Assembly (NCBI GenBank): GCA_016290295.1
Contig: JAEETJ010000018.1
Span: forward strand, 1-50,776
Direction: 5' to 3'
Source of the DNA: Bacteroidales bacterium
Lineage (GTDB): Bacteria > Bacteroidota > Bacteroidia > Bacteroidales > WCHB1-69
Length of the DNA stretch: 50,776 nucleotides
Shown: positions 37,301 to 45,472 of the stretch, one piece after another
Position numbering within the stretch: position 1 is the stretch's first letter
Layout of the letters: each line of letters begins with the position of its first letter
Position numbers and translations under genes: made by a program
The notes under the pieces: model-generated
Seen by the model: only the letters and a program-made list of their open reading frames with translations
Told to the model about the DNA's origin: nothing
The model's database searches: none

Positions 37301-38940
37301 CACCCCATATATATGCATATCCACCTGTTTGACCTATTGTTTTTGTACCTGCAGCTCTGGCTGAAAAACCTGTAGCATTATTGGTGGACATATTATTTCC
37401 CACTACACATTCATTATTTACGTTCCACCATCCTATGGTGTCTGCCAAGGCTTTGCCGTATGCTGTACCATAATTGTTGCATAAATATTCGTTTTGGCTG
37501 CTTACATAATCAATAAGTTGGTTCCATTCTGCTTCACTTGGTACGTGCCATCCAGTGGGACAAATACCCTGTACTCCACTGGGATTTGCACTGCTGGAAG
37601 AGCCACCTCTCATGGTTGCCGCCCAGTTATATAAACGACCGTAAAGAGAAGCATTACCAAGAACGTAATGATAAGCTATGGTGGAAGAGGTATCGCTGTT
37701 TCCTGCAGCAATTTCAGTACCATCGCTATAGTGTGTGGTTTTCAAGTTTTCCTTGGTCCAACATTGGTTACCAATCTTCACCGTATTATAAACGTTACCA
37801 TCATAGTCCTTTATAGTGGAAGTACCACACACGAAACCAACGGCATCTATCTGGTCTTGCATATTGGCCAACACATCCTGCAAACTGTCAATCTGGTGCT
37901 GCAGACCCGTGATGTCAGGAACAACAGGGCTCACGATGTTGACCGTCTGGTCCTCACCCTGGTTGGCTGTGAAGGTGCCTACAGTTTGGCCATCCTGCTG
38001 AATGGTGAGCGTGGCGTTGTTCACAGTTGGGAGATCTTGTGATGTAATATATCCCGCATCGTTTTGGAATTCACTTACGTTGGAAGGTACTGTCGGGAGA
38101 TCTTGTGATGTAATATATCCCGCATCGTTTTGGAATGCACTCACGTTGGAGGGTACTGTCGGAATGGTGGGAGCTCCGTTCAAATCGCTATAATTACCCG
38201 TAAAGGCTACTGTGGCTAAGCTGTCGTGCAGGTTGATGTTTTCAGAAGCTTCATCCTGCGGGTCACGCAAACAGCGGATAGAATATGCCAATGTTGCAGA
38301 ACTAGCATAAAACTTAACTATACATGAGTCTTTATAAATGTTCAAAGATGACATGTTGGCAGTATAATAAGTTGTTGCTTTACCAAAGTAATTGTAGGGA
38401 AGAGTGTTGTTGGGATCATATTGTTGATAATAATAAACTCCTTCGCCTGCAGGTAATGCGTTAAAACCTGTTGCATTGTTTAAAGATAAATCATTACCGA
38501 CAGCACAAGCAAAGTTACTACTACTCCAGTCTGTGGTTGAAGAAAGGGCTTTGGCGATGTTCACACTATTGTTATCGCAGAGATATTGTGGTTGAGAGCT
38601 TACGTACGCTGTCAACTGTTGCCATTCCGCTGTACTTGGCAGGTGCCATCCAGTAGGACAAATACTCTGCACGCCACTGGGAACAGCATTAGATTGTGAT
38701 GCCCCGTTAAATGCCGCAGGTTTATTGTATAAAAGACCGAATTTCGACACTTTATTGATGTCATTGTTAGGCAAATAATAACGTCCCTCTGTTGAAGTCT
38801 GAAATGCCGTACCGGCTACTATTGCTGTGCCATCAGCATAGTGCGTGGTTCTCATATTCTCTTTCATCCAGCATTGTTCTCCAATCTGAATGGTGTTGTA
38901 CTGGTTGCCGTCATAGTCTTTAACCTTGGAGGTACCGCAA
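31302..38940 (-). repeat. Eight FISUMP (Fib_succ_major) domain copies
   Basis: Approximate copies on the minus strand: 38940-38250, 37830-37165, 37110-36450, 36350-35630, 35200-34500, 34215-33430, 33290-32580 and 31850-31302. Borders are strongly conserved (DYDGN.Y.TVKIG.QCW at the start, [11 protein letters not shown] before the last third, RCVRD at the end). The segment between NNATGF and RCVRD differs freely in sequence and length between copies. Linker blocks with [14 protein letters not shown] are duplicated at about 35200-35620 and 37840-38260. Confidence 0.88.
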
Positions 38941-41756
38941 ATGAAATTGGCGTCATTCATATTATCCACATAATCCTGCAAGTCACTCATCTTATTCTGC
39001 AAACTGTCAATCTGATGCTGCAGACCCGTGATGTCAGGAACAGCAGGACTCACAATGTTGACCGTCTGGTCCTCACTCTGGTTAGCGGTGAAGGTGCCTA
39101 CAGTTTGGCCATCCTGCTGGATGGTGAGTGTGGCGTTGTTCACTGTCGGAATAGTGGGCTGGTTGATGAGGTCGTTGTAATCGCCAGAAGTGGCAACGGG
39201 TTTGAGATCCGGTTTGTTCAGAATCATCTGTGCGCCACTGGTGGCATTCCAGTCAGCCGGCAATTGTGTGATTTCACCGCTGGTGGTCGGGATGGTATAG
39301 GTATGTGTGCCTGTTCCATCAGTAACGTGAATAAGGACATTGGAGCCGTTGCCTTCGGCTGTTACAGTCGGAGAGACACCGTTCTGTCCATTTTCTCCGT
39401 TGGTGATGGTAAAAGAGGAAGAGGTTCCATCGGTATATGTAATAGTGTAAGTATCTACTAAACCTGCAGTGCTGGTCTTAGCGATAGAAGAGATTCCGTT
39501 TCCAGCAGGACCTTGCTCGCCTTGGGGACCTTGAGGACCAGTCTCACCTTGCAAACCCTGTTCACCCTGGGGACCTTGAGGACCTTGAGGACCAGCAGGA
39601 CCTTGCTCACCTTGTGGACCTTGCGGACCAGTCTCACCTTGCAAACCTTGCAAACCCTGTTCACCCTGAGGACCTTGAGGACCAGCAGGACCTTGCTCAC
39701 CTTGTGGACCTTGCGGACCAGTCTCACCTTGCAAACCTTGCAAACCTTGTTCACCCTGAGGACCTTGTGGACCAGCAGGACCTTGCTCACCTGCAGCACC
39801 ATTGGTTACCGTGAACACACTGGTGGTGCCGTCAGTATAATATATTGTATAAATGTCTTGTAAACCAGTGGTCACCGGACCTGTGATTTCTTGAATGCCG
39901 CGACCATCATTGCCGCCACCGGTACCGCCAGAAGGCAATGTTATGGTGTTACCACCAGAAATGGTCAACTGGTTACCAGAAATGGTCAACGTCTGGTTTG
40001 TGCCCTGACCATCCACACCGTTGGTTACCGTGAAAGTGCTGGTGGTGTTATCTGTATAATTGATGGTATAGGTATCCACATTGCCATTGGAACTTGTCTG
40101 GGTGATGGAGACAATGCCCTTGCCAGCAGGACCTTGCAAACCCTGTTCACCCTGTGGACCTTGCGGACCAGTCTCACCTTGCAGACCTTGTTCACCCTGG
40201 GGACCTTGCGGACCAGTCTCACCTTGCAAACCTTGTTCACCCTGTGGACCTTGCGGACCAGTCTCGCCTTGCAAACCCTGTTCTCCTTGGGGACCTACAG
40301 GACCTTGCTGGCCGTTGTACACTATGAAAGTATGAGGGCCATTCTGGTCGGTGATGGTTACCACTGTGCTGTCACCAGCTGTGATGGCGGCCACTGTGGG
40401 TGAATAGCCATCAGCGCCATTTTCTCCATTAGTACCGTTGGTACCATTTGCACCGTCAGCACCTTTCAGGGAGTTGAGGAAGTCGGCCACTGTGCCGGTA
40501 TTGCCAGCCGCTAACCATAAGTCGTAAGCGGAAGCGCCATCAGCGCCATTTTCTCCATTAGTACCGTTAGTACCATTTGCACCGTCAGCACCTTTCAAAG
40601 AGTTGAGGAAGTCGGCCACTGTGCCAGTATTGCCAGCCGCCAACCACAAGTCGTAAGCGGAAGCGCCATCAGCACCATCTTCTCCATTAGTACCGTTGGT
40701 ACCATTTGCACCGTCAGCACCTTTCAAAGAGTTGAGGAAGTCGGTCACTGTGCCGGTATTGCCAGCCGCCAACCACAAGTCGTAAGCGGAAGCGCCATCA
40801 GCACCATCTTCTCCATTAGTACCGTTAGTACCATTAGCACCGTCAGCACCTTTCAAGGAGTTGAGGAAGTCGGCCACTGTGCCAGTATTGCCCGCCGCTA
40901 ACCATAATTCGTAAGCGGAAGCGCCATCAGCACCATTTTCTCCATTAGTACCGTTAGTACCATTTGCACCGTCAGCACCTTTCAAAGAGTTGAGGAAGTC
41001 GGCTACTGTGCCAGTATTGCCAGCCGCTAACCATAATTCGTAAGCGGAAGCGCCATCAGCACCATCTTCTCCATTAGTACCATTGGTACCATTTGCACCG
41101 TCAGCACCTTTCAAGGAGTTGAGGAAGTCGGCCACTGTGCCAGTATTGCCAGCCGCTAACCATAAGTCGTAAGCGGAAGCGCCATCAGCACCATCAGCAC
41201 CATCGGCACCAGCGGCTCCTTGCGGTCCTTGTGGTCCCTGTGGTCCAGGAGTTCCTTGGCGCAAGAAGAAAGTCTGTGGTGTGCCACCAGGCTGGGTAAT
41301 GGTAACCACATAACCACTGTCTGTCGGGATAATGGCAAATGCGGGAATGTTGCCAGCTTGGCTGGCATACAATGCGTAAGGTACACTCAGCAACTGCTGA
41401 ATACCTGCAATGTTGTAGTTAAAACCTCCTTCTGGATCGATTTCGGATTTAAGGAAGAAGGGACCATTGCCCCAGTTGATACTGGCGAAGTTGCCTGACA
41501 CTGGGGTGCCGTTACCAACCTCCACGGTCATCAAACCGTTGGCATTGGTTTGTGTAGTATGGGTCTCCATATACACGGGAGTTCCACTTTCGCTTCCTTG
41601 CAAAATGGTTATCTGCACGGAAACATTCTGATTGGTGACCAAACTGTTGTTCGCATTACGAACCACTGCCTGATAACTCATCTTTTGGGGTGACTGGGCC
41701 AGCAATGCGGCCATTGAAATCACCATTGCAAACAGAAAGAGTAAAAGTTTTCTCAT
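31302..41756 (-). CDS. Giant FISUMP/collagen-like surface protein (3,484 residues)
   Basis: The ATG at 41756 gives signal peptide [20 protein letters not shown]. Residues about 22-150 are a Bacteroidota N-terminal domain ([17 protein letters not shown], then [10 protein letters not shown]). Next come collagen-like Gly-X-Y stretches with six 43-residue units (about 186-443), two [10 protein letters not shown] blocks (about 482-548 and 652-756) and phage-tail-fibre-like phrases ([30 protein letters not shown]). Eight Fibrobacter-major-paralogous (FISUMP) domains follow, each with QCW[MT][KT]EN near the start, [10 protein letters not shown] in the middle and S[VI]RC[VL]RD at the end. Coiled-coil Gln-rich linkers lie between them, with a CUB-like domain (about 3176-3300) before the eighth. 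The protein ends inside FISUMP 8 with RCVKD, so no T9SS sorting domain is visible. It is probably a surface-exposed, trimeric, ligand-binding fibre; ligand and secretion route are unknown. Confidence 0.92.
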   Translation of the reverse strand: MRKLLLFLFAMVISMAALLAQSPQKMSYQAVVRNANNSLVTNQNVSVQITILQGSESGTPVYMETHTTQTNANGLMTVEVGNGTPVSGNFASINWGNGPFFLKSEIDPEGGFNYNIAGIQQLLSVPYALYASQAGNIPAFAIIPTDSGYVVTITQPGGTPQTFFLRQGTPGPQGPQGPQGAAGADGADGADGASAYDLWLAAGNTGTVADFLNSLKGADGANGTNGTNGEDGADGASAYELWLAAGNTGTVADFLNSLKGADGANGTNGTNGENGADGASAYELWLAAGNTGTVADFLNSLKGADGANGTNGTNGEDGADGASAYDLWLAAGNTGTVTDFLNSLKGADGANGTNGTNGEDGADGASAYDLWLAAGNTGTVADFLNSLKGADGANGTNGTNGENGADGASAYDLWLAAGNTGTVADFLNSLKGADGANGTNGTNGENGADGYSPTVAAITAGDSTVVTITDQNGPHTFIVYNGQQGPVGPQGEQGLQGETGPQGPQGEQGLQGETGPQGPQGEQGLQGETGPQGPQGEQGLQGPAGKGIVSITQTSSNGNVDTYTINYTDNTTSTFTVTNGVDGQGTNQTLTISGNQLTISGGNTITLPSGGTGGGNDGRGIQEITGPVTTGLQDIYTIYYTDGTTSVFTVTNGAAGEQGPAGPQGPQGEQGLQGLQGETGPQGPQGEQGPAGPQGPQGEQGLQGLQGETGPQGPQGEQGPAGPQGPQGPQGEQGLQGETGPQGPQGEQGPAGNGISSIAKTSTAGLVDTYTITYTDGTSSSFTITNGENGQNGVSPTVTAEGNGSNVLIHVTDGTGTHTYTIPTTSGEITQLPADWNATSGAQMILNKPDLKPVATSGDYNDLINQPTIPTVNNATLTIQQDGQTVGTFTANQSEDQTVNIVSPAVPDITGLQHQIDSLQNKMSDLQDYVDNMNDANFICGTSKVKDYDGNQYNTIQIGEQCWMKENMRTTHYADGTAIVAGTAFQTSTEGRYYLPNNDINKVSKFGLLYNKPAAFNGASQSNAVPSGVQSICPTGWHLPSTAEWQQLTAYVSSQPQYLCDNNSVNIAKALSSTTDWSSSNFACAVGNDLSLNNATGFNALPAGEGVYYYQQYDPNNTLPYNYFGKATTYYTANMSSLNIYKDSCIVKFYASSATLAYSIRCLRDPQDEASENINLHDSLATVAFTGNYSDLNGAPTIPTVPSNVSAFQNDAGYITSQDLPTVPSNVSEFQNDAGYITSQDLPTVNNATLTIQQDGQTVGTFTANQGEDQTVNIVSPVVPDITGLQHQIDSLQDVLANMQDQIDAVGFVCGTSTIKDYDGNVYNTVKIGNQCWTKENLKTTHYSDGTEIAAGNSDTSSTIAYHYVLGNASLYGRLYNWAATMRGGSSSSANPSGVQGICPTGWHVPSEAEWNQLIDYVSSQNEYLCNNYGTAYGKALADTIGWWNVNNECVVGNNMSTNNATGFSARAAGTKTIGQTGGYAYIWGATERANVANASSFQLYANSFEPQMTYNKKTNGLSVRCVRDEESSSANQQESSNNNPLGVCPATVTDYDGNVYNTLRLGDQCWMKENLRTTHYSNGTEIALGNDTSSTTAYRYYPHNEAGKVATHGYLYNWMAAMNNATPSVANPSGVQGICPTGWHLPSKAEFNVLINYVSNQNEYICGSSNENIAKALASNTGWTNYSQECNVGNDQSSNNATGFTALPTGYFNHNYYSSFGAYAYFWSSSSWKTVGANLNRAYTFEFYYAWTKALISYENQERGLSVRCVSDQMQNTENQLGSLQNQIDSLQDLLNEMNDANFICGVSKVKDYDGNTYKTVKIGTQCWTKENLRTTHYADGTAISAGTDTSTTIPHYYDNTACNLSLTERGYLYNWPAVMNGAVYSNAIPSGVQGICPTGWHVPSEAEWIQLLDYVGSQNQYACDGDATYVAKALASNTGWQYTSTSYHPCAVGYDLSTNNATGFSAFPVGEYFWNGGTIESNTVGFWSSTYDNNQYTKGYCSITMLPAQPVVYREHHSYYINNVRYTKNCAANGYSIRCLRDPQDEETSLNLHDSLATVAFTGNYSDLNGAPTIPTVPSNVSEFQNDAGYITSQDLPTVPSNVSEFQNDAGYITSEDLPTVNNATLTIQQDGQTVGTFTANQSENRTVNIVSPVVPDITGMQNQIDSLQNVIADMQNTMNDIQDATFTCGTSKVKDYDGNTYNTVKIGTQCWMKENIRSTHYSDGTDIPYGNMSITSTQRCRFNPEQGVDSVATYGYLYNWIAAMNNESSSDAVPSGVQGICPVGWHVPSHGEWTLLKDYVHSVSEYGCGEPNYTAKALAAATAWNTNIPTSYADNCNVGYNVSENNATGFSALPAGFNNGGTSSIHNTNAYFSSTTLYPEIAGRIWTVIINYANPNFGISYSFNTWGMSVRCVRDIAETADNGDEGENQSPTVCDGVLTIMQNNEPVGTFSANACDNQTINLTTPDLSGFLTAADVQAMINNSMGTLNNRIDSLENELANTQANAGTGNNDITFTCGTSKVYDVDGNAYNTVKIGNQCWMKENLRTTHFPDGTAISNLSSAILSHDTSGTTPLYHHMSYTDSGNDFESGVYNLAAALYGLPTASEQNPVGNWNQNEAGGVVYQGICPNGWHIPDYWTDWNTLKNTLVNNQMYCGTNTGDIAKALASNLPGSWNTNSITCAVGNNLSANNASGFSAIGFGYAQITSSFTYAQLSPKQRTNFWSSTLSYDYGNDQSSVSIYGAYTMKISAYDADIDDMNNIEKKALLYPVRCVRDVAEGTIGQLQQTIDNQNQTINQQQQQINEMQQQINEMQQQDQNNDDPLFLCGSSKMYDIDGNSYNTVKIGNQCWMKENLRTTTYADGAHIWLGNMSDSSDTYGYRYYPGNNEANLSTYGYLYNKAAVMHDASSSNNNPSGVQGICPDNWHVPSDAEWSQMLNSVSSNSLYLCSGYNNSNNSERFYVARALASQYNWRSFTSNSCTPGYNLSANNATGFDAGPAGFHSPFYNYLPGEETYFWTSTLSSSLPVTYVFRWCNDYVMRNVSNSYHVGNGYSVRCVRNAVDGTLYQMQQTIDSLQQQINDQQGSLPTATVSLVSMDYNKATVRVTVNGQGEHLLVKGICFVSGTNTPTLNNTYITKDTSANTFDLTFSVSMNYTYTVRAFATTINGTAYSNNLNFTVVQTVPTTGDRTLTLSSDSVWVYDAGGPNGNYGNNWDGYLIVKPSSINKRVKLASGTYAIETDYDVLQVFNGTNTSASASSVAQYTGTNGGTVTAYTSTSSDGALTIHFTSDVSVTKAGFALKFVLEDAGPCGRATMVSDNNGNSYSIKVFGSQCWMTENLRYPVGTLKDSTIAPSSTTAYRYYPKGNSSNLSTYGYLYNWKAVTNNASSPTQGMKGICPTGWHIPTDSDFSALRNSGASLTSATGFAAKYAGRLYPSGNAAIYQGFGEYTILWGIGSNGTPTILYIDNSTSYPIGSSAQSHGNSLRCVKD
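39490..39800 (-). repeat. Collagen-like [10 protein letters not shown] block, distal
   Basis: About one hundred residues of uninterrupted Gly-X-Y triplets ([15 protein letters not shown]) made of near-identical 27-30-base DNA units. It gives low-complexity open frames on the other strand, which are not genes. No hydroxyproline is expected; Gln- and Glu-rich triplets suit bacterial collagens. Confidence 0.9.
40115..40315 (-). repeat. Collagen-like [10 protein letters not shown] block, proximal
   Basis: About 65 residues of Gly-X-Y triplets ([18 protein letters not shown] and repeats). It is separated from the distal block by two copies of a [18 protein letters not shown]-like beta hairpin, a motif also common in phage tail fibres. 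Confidence 0.88.
40429..41200 (-). repeat. Six 129-bp (43-residue) units, collagen triplets plus [11 protein letters not shown] motif
   Basis: Each unit is [14 protein letters not shown][DN]GADG followed by ASAY[DE][11 protein letters not shown] and ADFLNSLK. The plus-strand marker CCTTTCA[AG] recurs at 129-base spacing (40463, 40592, 40721, 40850, 40979, 41108). Units are nearly identical in DNA, indicating recent amplification. The non-collagen insert resembles the SAYE.A...GF.GTE.EWL.SL.G interruption seen in phage tail and bacterial collagen-like fibres. Confidence 0.9.
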
Positions 41757-41849
41757 GGCAAATATTTTTGATAATAATTTTTGTTTCACGTTTTTTTCAG
41801 ATGCACAAAGGCTTACCTCAACAATTACCAATTGTAAATTGTTAATTGT

Positions 41850-42338
41850 TTACAGACTATTCTTCACCACCTTGAAGGTTTTGAGCAGTGTTTTGTTGTC
41901 CACAATACGCAAATGATAGGTGGCTGCAGCATAGTCGGAAAAATCGATCTCGGTATCCAAATCTTTTACAATGAATGATTTAACCAATTTTCCGTTAAAA
42001 TCGTATAGCTGTGCTGTCAAGCCGTAGGAGGGAATATCGTATTTCCTGATACTCAACAGAACCTTACTTGTGGTGGGGTTAGGATAAAGTATGGCTTCCA
42101 GGGTTATGTTGGGATAACTGTTGATGCCCACCGCCTGGATTTCGAATGGCTGTTGAACACCTTCGATGATATATTGGCCACTGCCTTCCACTTTCTGATC
42201 TGCAATTTGGCCAACGGTGTAGGTTACTGTACCGCCGCTACCTGTTGCACTACCACCTGTGGTTACCACTGCGGATTGTCCGAATACAGATAACGACAAA
42301 AGACTGATGGTAAAAAGTGTAAATAAATATTTCTTCAT
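41850..42338 (-). CDS. Minimal T9SS sorting-domain protein
   Basis: A 162-residue exported protein: signal peptide (MKKYLFTLFTISLLSLSVFG, cleaved before QSAVV), then a Gly/Thr-rich stretch (TTGGSATGSGGTVTYTVGQI) and a short beta domain ending EGVQQPFEI. The last 80 or so residues are a T9SS type A sorting domain (LYPNPTTSKVLLSI, LYDFNGKLVKSF, YAAATYHLRI, KTFKVVKNSL). It therefore carries almost no cargo beyond the sorting domain. It lies 93 bases upstream of the FISUMP/collagen giant in the same direction. I recall the same two N-terminal families occurring side by side in other Bacteroidota, but could not check this. It may be an anchor or secretion partner for its neighbour. Confidence 0.85.
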   Translation of the reverse strand: MKKYLFTLFTISLLSLSVFGQSAVVTTGGSATGSGGTVTYTVGQIADQKVEGSGQYIIEGVQQPFEIQAVGINSYPNITLEAILYPNPTTSKVLLSIRKYDIPSYGLTAQLYDFNGKLVKSFIVKDLDTEIDFSDYAAATYHLRIVDNKTLLKTFKVVKNSL

Positions 42339-42397
42339 AATGTTATAAGGATTTAGTTAAACATTTTGTTTTCTTACGGAGGTCTATATATTCCATG

Positions 42398-42405
42398 CAA
42401 ATATA
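42398..42405 (-). promoter_or_regulatory. TAnnTTTG -7 element for the sorting-domain protein and giant gene
   Basis: Reads TATATTTG then CATGG on the minus strand, with a leader of about 55 bases. No second element is seen in the 93-base gap before the giant gene, so both are probably one transcript. Confidence 0.6.
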
Positions 42406-42467
42406 GATGTTTTTTTTTATGAAATATCTATTGTTGATAACTTTTTTTAAGAAATCTTGTTTTTTTC

Positions 42468-42506
42468 AAAAAAAAAAGAGGGAAACATTTTTCCCTCTTT
42501 TTTTTT
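42468..42506 (-). terminator. Rho-independent terminator after the Cys-ladder lipoprotein
   Basis: Perfect stem GAGGGAAA-CATT-TTTCCCTC extended by A and T tracts on both sides. It ends the minus-strand lipoprotein transcript 35 bases past its stop. Confidence 0.9.
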
Positions 42507-42540
42507 AAAACTACCTCTTTATGAGGTGCTTATTCAAGAA

Positions 42541-43077
42541 TTATTTCTTTTCACAGGGTTTCTGACCGTCTTTGCAGCAACCTTCGCCTTCTTTCTTGCA
42601 GCAACCTTCTTTAGCTTCTTTGCAGCATTTGTGGCCTTTGCAGCAGGGAGCGTTCTCATCAAAGAAAGCTTTTTGCTCTTCAATGGTCATATTGTCCCAG
42701 TTAGCCATAACTTTTTCGATTTCAGCTTTCTTAGCTTCACATTCGGCTTTCTTGGCTTCACATTCAGCTTTCTTAGCTTCGCATTCGGGTTTGTTAGCTT
42801 CACATTCAGCTTTGTGGGCTTCGCATTCAGCCATTCTCTTGTCGAAGCATTCTTTTGCTTTGGCAATCAGTTCGGCTTTTCTTTCTTCGGTCTGGTTTTC
42901 CCAGTTTTCCCAGTCAGCTTTGAATGCTTTCTGTTCTTCTGTCATTTGGCAGCAGTGTTGTTCTTCAGCGGCAACTTCTGTGTTTTCTTCGGTAGCAACG
43001 GTTTCTTCAGCGGGTTTGTTGTTGCATGAAACGAAAACGAAGCATGCGGCTGCAATTAATAACATTAATTTTTTCAT
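42541..43077 (-). CDS. Cysteine-ladder lipoprotein, candidate metal-binding protein
   Basis: A 178-residue predicted lipoprotein: signal peptide with lipobox FVSC, lipid-bearing Cys18. After an acidic linker comes HCC (His41-Cys42-Cys43), then a highly charged helix (about 45-125). Within it Cys85, 92, 99, 106 and 113 recur at exactly seven residues in AECEAKK-type heptads, with Cys77 eight residues before. The C-terminal tail has CC pairs at 145/146, 151/152, 159/160 and 167/168 plus Cys175, separated by Lys/Gly-rich spacers. That makes 18 Cys in a mature chain of 161 residues. EEQKAF occurs on both sides of the helix (near 48 and 135). No named family recognised. The pattern suggests soft-metal binding or redox buffering in the periplasm; this is inference. 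It is divergent from kdd, with interlocked promoters. Confidence 0.85.
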   Translation of the reverse strand: MKKLMLLIAAACFVFVSCNNKPAEETVATEENTEVAAEEQHCCQMTEEQKAFKADWENWENQTEERKAELIAKAKECFDKRMAECEAHKAECEANKPECEAKKAECEAKKAECEAKKAEIEKVMANWDNMTIEEQKAFFDENAPCCKGHKCCKEAKEGCCKKEGEGCCKDGQKPCEKK

Positions 43078-43136
43078 TGTTTTTTCTGTTTTTTTGTGTG
43101 AATAATAAATTTATTTATGTTCAAATTTTGAGGTTG

Positions 43137-43144
43137 CAAAAATA
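43137..43144 (-). promoter_or_regulatory. TAnnTTTG -7 element for the Cys-ladder lipoprotein
   Basis: Reads TATTTTTG then CAACC on the minus strand, with a leader of about 55 bases. Its expected -33 position falls on the kdd -7 element. Confidence 0.65.
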
Positions 43145-43155
43145 CAATTTTTTTT

Positions 43156-43163
43156 TATCTTTG
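43156..43163 (+). promoter_or_regulatory. TAnnTTTG -7 element for kdd
   Basis: Reads TATCTTTG then CATCC, with a leader of about 45 bases. It lies only 11 bases from the opposite-facing -7 element, so its -33 region overlaps the lipoprotein promoter. Confidence 0.65.
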
Positions 43164-43211
43164 CATCCTCAAAAATACAAAAAATTTTAACCCCTTAAAT
43201 AGTTCAAATTT

Positions 43212-44285
43212 ATGCAGAAAAAAGGTAACAAATACGGTACACACCGTGTCATCGAACCCAAGGGTGTTCTTCCACAACCCGCTAACAAATTGGATAACAA
43301 CATGGATGAAATCTGGGACAATGAGATTCTCATTGACGTTCAAACCCTGAACATCGACTCTGCCAGTTTCACCGATATTCACAATTATGCCAAACAGCAA
43401 GCAGGTGAGGGCGCTTCAGAAGAAAAAGTGATGGAAGAGGTGAAGAAAGAGATGCTTCTCAATGTTGAATTACAAGGCAAACACCGTAACCGTCGTACTG
43501 GTTCTGGCGGTATGCTTCTCGGTAAAGTGGAGAAAATCGGTGATGCTCTGAAAGGCAAAATCGATCTCAAGGAAGGTGACCGTATCGCTACTTTGGTGAG
43601 CCTTTCGTTAACTCCGCTGCGTATTGACGAGATTTTGGAAATCCGTCCCGATGTTGACCAAGTTGACATCAAGGGTAAGGCTATCCTTTTCGAGAGCGGT
43701 ATCTATGCCAAGATTCCGACCGATATGCCTGAGAAACTCGCTTTGAGTGCATTGGATGTTGCCGGTGCCCCCGCTCAAACCGCTAAATTGTGCCAATATG
43801 GCCAGACCGTTGTTATCCTCGGCGCTGGTGGCAAGAGTGGTATGCTCTGCTGCTACGAGGCTAAGAAGCGTGTTGGTGTAACGGGTAAGGTTATCGGTAT
43901 TGCCAACAGCCCCAAGAGCACACAGCGTATCAAAGACCTCGGTTTCTGCGACATCGTGGAATCCGCAGCAGGTATGACCCCTGTGCAGGTTTATGAACTC
44001 GTTGAACGTCTCACCAATGGCAAAATGGCTGATGTTACCATCAACTGTGTCAACGTTCCCGATCAGGAAATGACCGCTGTGCTCTGCACCAAAGACGATG
44101 GTATCGTTTACTTCTTCTCCATGGCTACCAGCTTCACAAAAGCCAGCCTCGGTGCTGAAGGTATCGGCAGCGATGTGAATATGATCATGGGTAACGGTTA
44201 TACCAAAGGCCATGCCGAATTCACTTTGCAGGAACTGCGCGAAAGCCCCGAGTTGAGAAAGATTTTCGAAGAATTATACGCTTAA
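43212..44285 (+). CDS. kdd: L-erythro-3,5-diaminohexanoate dehydrogenase
   Basis: A 357-residue cytoplasmic oxidoreductase of the lysine fermentation pathway. It oxidatively deaminates 3,5-diaminohexanoate to 5-amino-3-oxohexanoate with NAD+. The N-terminus (HRVIEPKGVLPQPANKLDNN) is characteristic of the family. A GroES-like region (GSGGMLLGKVEKIG, LKEGDRIATLVSLSLTPL) is followed by a Rossmann domain (VVILGAGGKSGMLCCYEAKK) and VTGKVIGIANSP. Length is normal. No other lysine-fermentation gene (kamA, kamDE, kce, kal) is in the window, so here it stands alone between its promoter and a terminator. The assignment rests on remembered family motifs; a generic zinc-free medium-chain dehydrogenase is the alternative. 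Confidence 0.86.
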   Translation: MQKKGNKYGTHRVIEPKGVLPQPANKLDNNMDEIWDNEILIDVQTLNIDSASFTDIHNYAKQQAGEGASEEKVMEEVKKEMLLNVELQGKHRNRRTGSGGMLLGKVEKIGDALKGKIDLKEGDRIATLVSLSLTPLRIDEILEIRPDVDQVDIKGKAILFESGIYAKIPTDMPEKLALSALDVAGAPAQTAKLCQYGQTVVILGAGGKSGMLCCYEAKKRVGVTGKVIGIANSPKSTQRIKDLGFCDIVESAAGMTPVQVYELVERLTNGKMADVTINCVNVPDQEMTAVLCTKDDGIVYFFSMATSFTKASLGAEGIGSDVNMIMGNGYTKGHAEFTLQELRESPELRKIFEELYA

Positions 44286-44301
44286 TCAATTGATTTTTGT
44301 G

Positions 44302-44339
44302 AAAAAAATAGGGTTGTCGAGAGACAATCCTATTTTTTT
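44302..44339 (+). terminator. Rho-independent terminator after kdd
   Basis: Stem AAAAAAATAGGGTTGTC pairs with GACAATCCTATTTTTTT around GAGA, with one G-U pair. It starts 17 bases past the kdd stop. Confidence 0.92.
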
Positions 44340-44392
44340 ATTGCCACTCAATTAAGTTGTCTGCCATTTTGTATGTCAGGCATACCGCTTTG

Positions 44393-45139
44393 TCAGGATC
44401 GTTTCAACCGCAGCAATTCCCGTAAGCGCACAATATATATGCGTGACACGCAGAAGTATTCATCTTGGATGAAGACTTGCTGGTTTTGGAAACTGTTGAT
44501 TTTGGTGAAATTCACCACCACAGATTTGTTTACCCTGGCAAATTTGTTTGCGGGCAATATGTTGAAGAATTTCTTCAAAGTGGAACGATAATAAAAACTC
44601 TTTCCATCCACCATTTTGATTTGTAGGCTGTTGCCAACATTCTTGATGTATAAGACTTCATCAAAGACAATCTTATAAGAGATTTTGCCGTTTTTGATGA
44701 ACATCTGTTCGGCACCACGCATAGGTTCGCCCATCTTGTATTTCATCTCTTTTTCCGAAACCATATAACTTGTTTCATTTGAAGTTCTATAAGCGTTGGC
44801 AATCTTGAAAACCTTGCTGAGCACATCACACAGGTTTTGCTCCTGGATTGGAGTGGTCAGCACATCGAAATACAAGTTTCGCTTTCTTTTGTCAGTACTT
44901 GCGGTCCGTTTGTCAATGACTATGACAAACGGGGGCTGATTGATGTTTTGCAGTATCTCACAATAGTGTGAGCTGATGAACAGTATATCAGTGGTTCTCT
45001 GATGGATTTTCTCCACAAGCTCCAAGTAGTTTTTCATCACATGCATTACATCGATGCTGGAAGTTTTTTTGATATTCTCAACAAGTTGCGCTTCTGCAAA
45101 TTTGTCATCAACAAAAATAGAACATGTTAGTGGGTTCAT
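44393..45139 (-). CDS. LytTR DNA-binding regulator with degenerate receiver-like domain
   Basis: A 248-residue cytoplasmic protein. Residues about 145-245 are a LytTR domain: MFIKNGKISYKIVFDEVLYI, then GKSFYYRSTLKKFFNILP, FARVNKSVVVNFTKI and YIVRLRELLRLKR. Residues about 5-120 have receiver-like spacing (SIFVDDKFAEAQL, DILFISSHY, VIVIDKR), but Ser occupies the expected phospho-Asp position after DILFI. It is therefore probably not regulated by phosphorylation. No histidine kinase is adjacent. It is a single gene; a clear -7 element was not found, only a near match at 45145-45152. Target genes are unknown. Confidence 0.88.
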   Translation of the reverse strand: MNPLTCSIFVDDKFAEAQLVENIKKTSSIDVMHVMKNYLELVEKIHQRTTDILFISSHYCEILQNINQPPFVIVIDKRTASTDKRKRNLYFDVLTTPIQEQNLCDVLSKVFKIANAYRTSNETSYMVSEKEMKYKMGEPMRGAEQMFIKNGKISYKIVFDEVLYIKNVGNSLQIKMVDGKSFYYRSTLKKFFNILPANKFARVNKSVVVNFTKINSFQNQQVFIQDEYFCVSRIYIVRLRELLRLKRS

Positions 45140-45337
45140 GCTTACAAAGTAAAATTTACCTAAATATTTGTCGGCAAATATATAAATTTAATGTTTTGGT
45201 TAAACAAAAAAACAGAATAAAGTGTTATGAATGATAATTTTGTCGAAAAATTTACAATTATTGTTAAGTAAACAACAAAATTTGCAAGCATTTTATACTA
45301 TTAGACAATAATTAACTCAAAATCCAAGAAATTAACA

Positions 45338-45345
45338 TATTTTTG
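45338..45345 (+). promoter_or_regulatory. Orphan plus-strand TAnnTTTG element facing ftsZ
   Basis: Reads TATTTTTG then CACG, as good as the assigned promoters, but no convincing plus-strand gene follows. A transcript from it would run antisense into the 3' end of ftsZ. It could be chance in AT-rich DNA. Confidence 0.35.
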
Positions 45346-45400
45346 CACGATAATTGTTTTTTTCCTGTGTTTTAAAAGGGGAGAAGAGAGCTGAAAATGG

Positions 45401-45440
45401 AAAAAATAAACCCCCACTGTCGTAAAAAAAACAGCAGGGG
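45401..45440 (-). terminator. Rho-independent terminator after ftsZ
   Basis: Minus-strand RNA pairs CCCCTGCTGT with ACAGTGGGGG (10 bp including two G-U pairs) around a T-rich loop, followed by TTTATTTTTT. On the plus strand the two wobble pairs become mismatches. Confidence 0.82.
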
Positions 45441-45472
45441 ATAACCAAATCTATAAAATGGAAAAAGTGTTT

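Larger units (their letters stand above)
45140..45472. other. 333-base intergenic region between ftsZ and the LytTR gene
   Basis: Contains the ftsZ terminator (45401-45440), an isolated plus-strand -7 element (45338-45345) and a very AT-rich stretch (45150-45300) that should hold the LytTR promoter. A 15-codon frame at 45397-45444 coincides with the terminator and is not taken as a gene. Confidence 0.6.

Noticed and set aside
31302-38940. Diversity-generating retroelement acting on the FISUMP domains
   Set aside because: No reverse transcriptase, accessory gene or template repeat is present in the window; it could only be elsewhere.
39513-40403. Open plus-strand frames rich in [12 protein letters not shown] across the collagen region
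   Set aside because: They are the complement of Gly-X-Y repeats and have no start context or plausible protein composition.
45397-45444. A 15-codon frame with a purine-rich leader after the orphan promoter
   Set aside because: It coincides with the ftsZ terminator stem, which explains the sequence better than a peptide gene.
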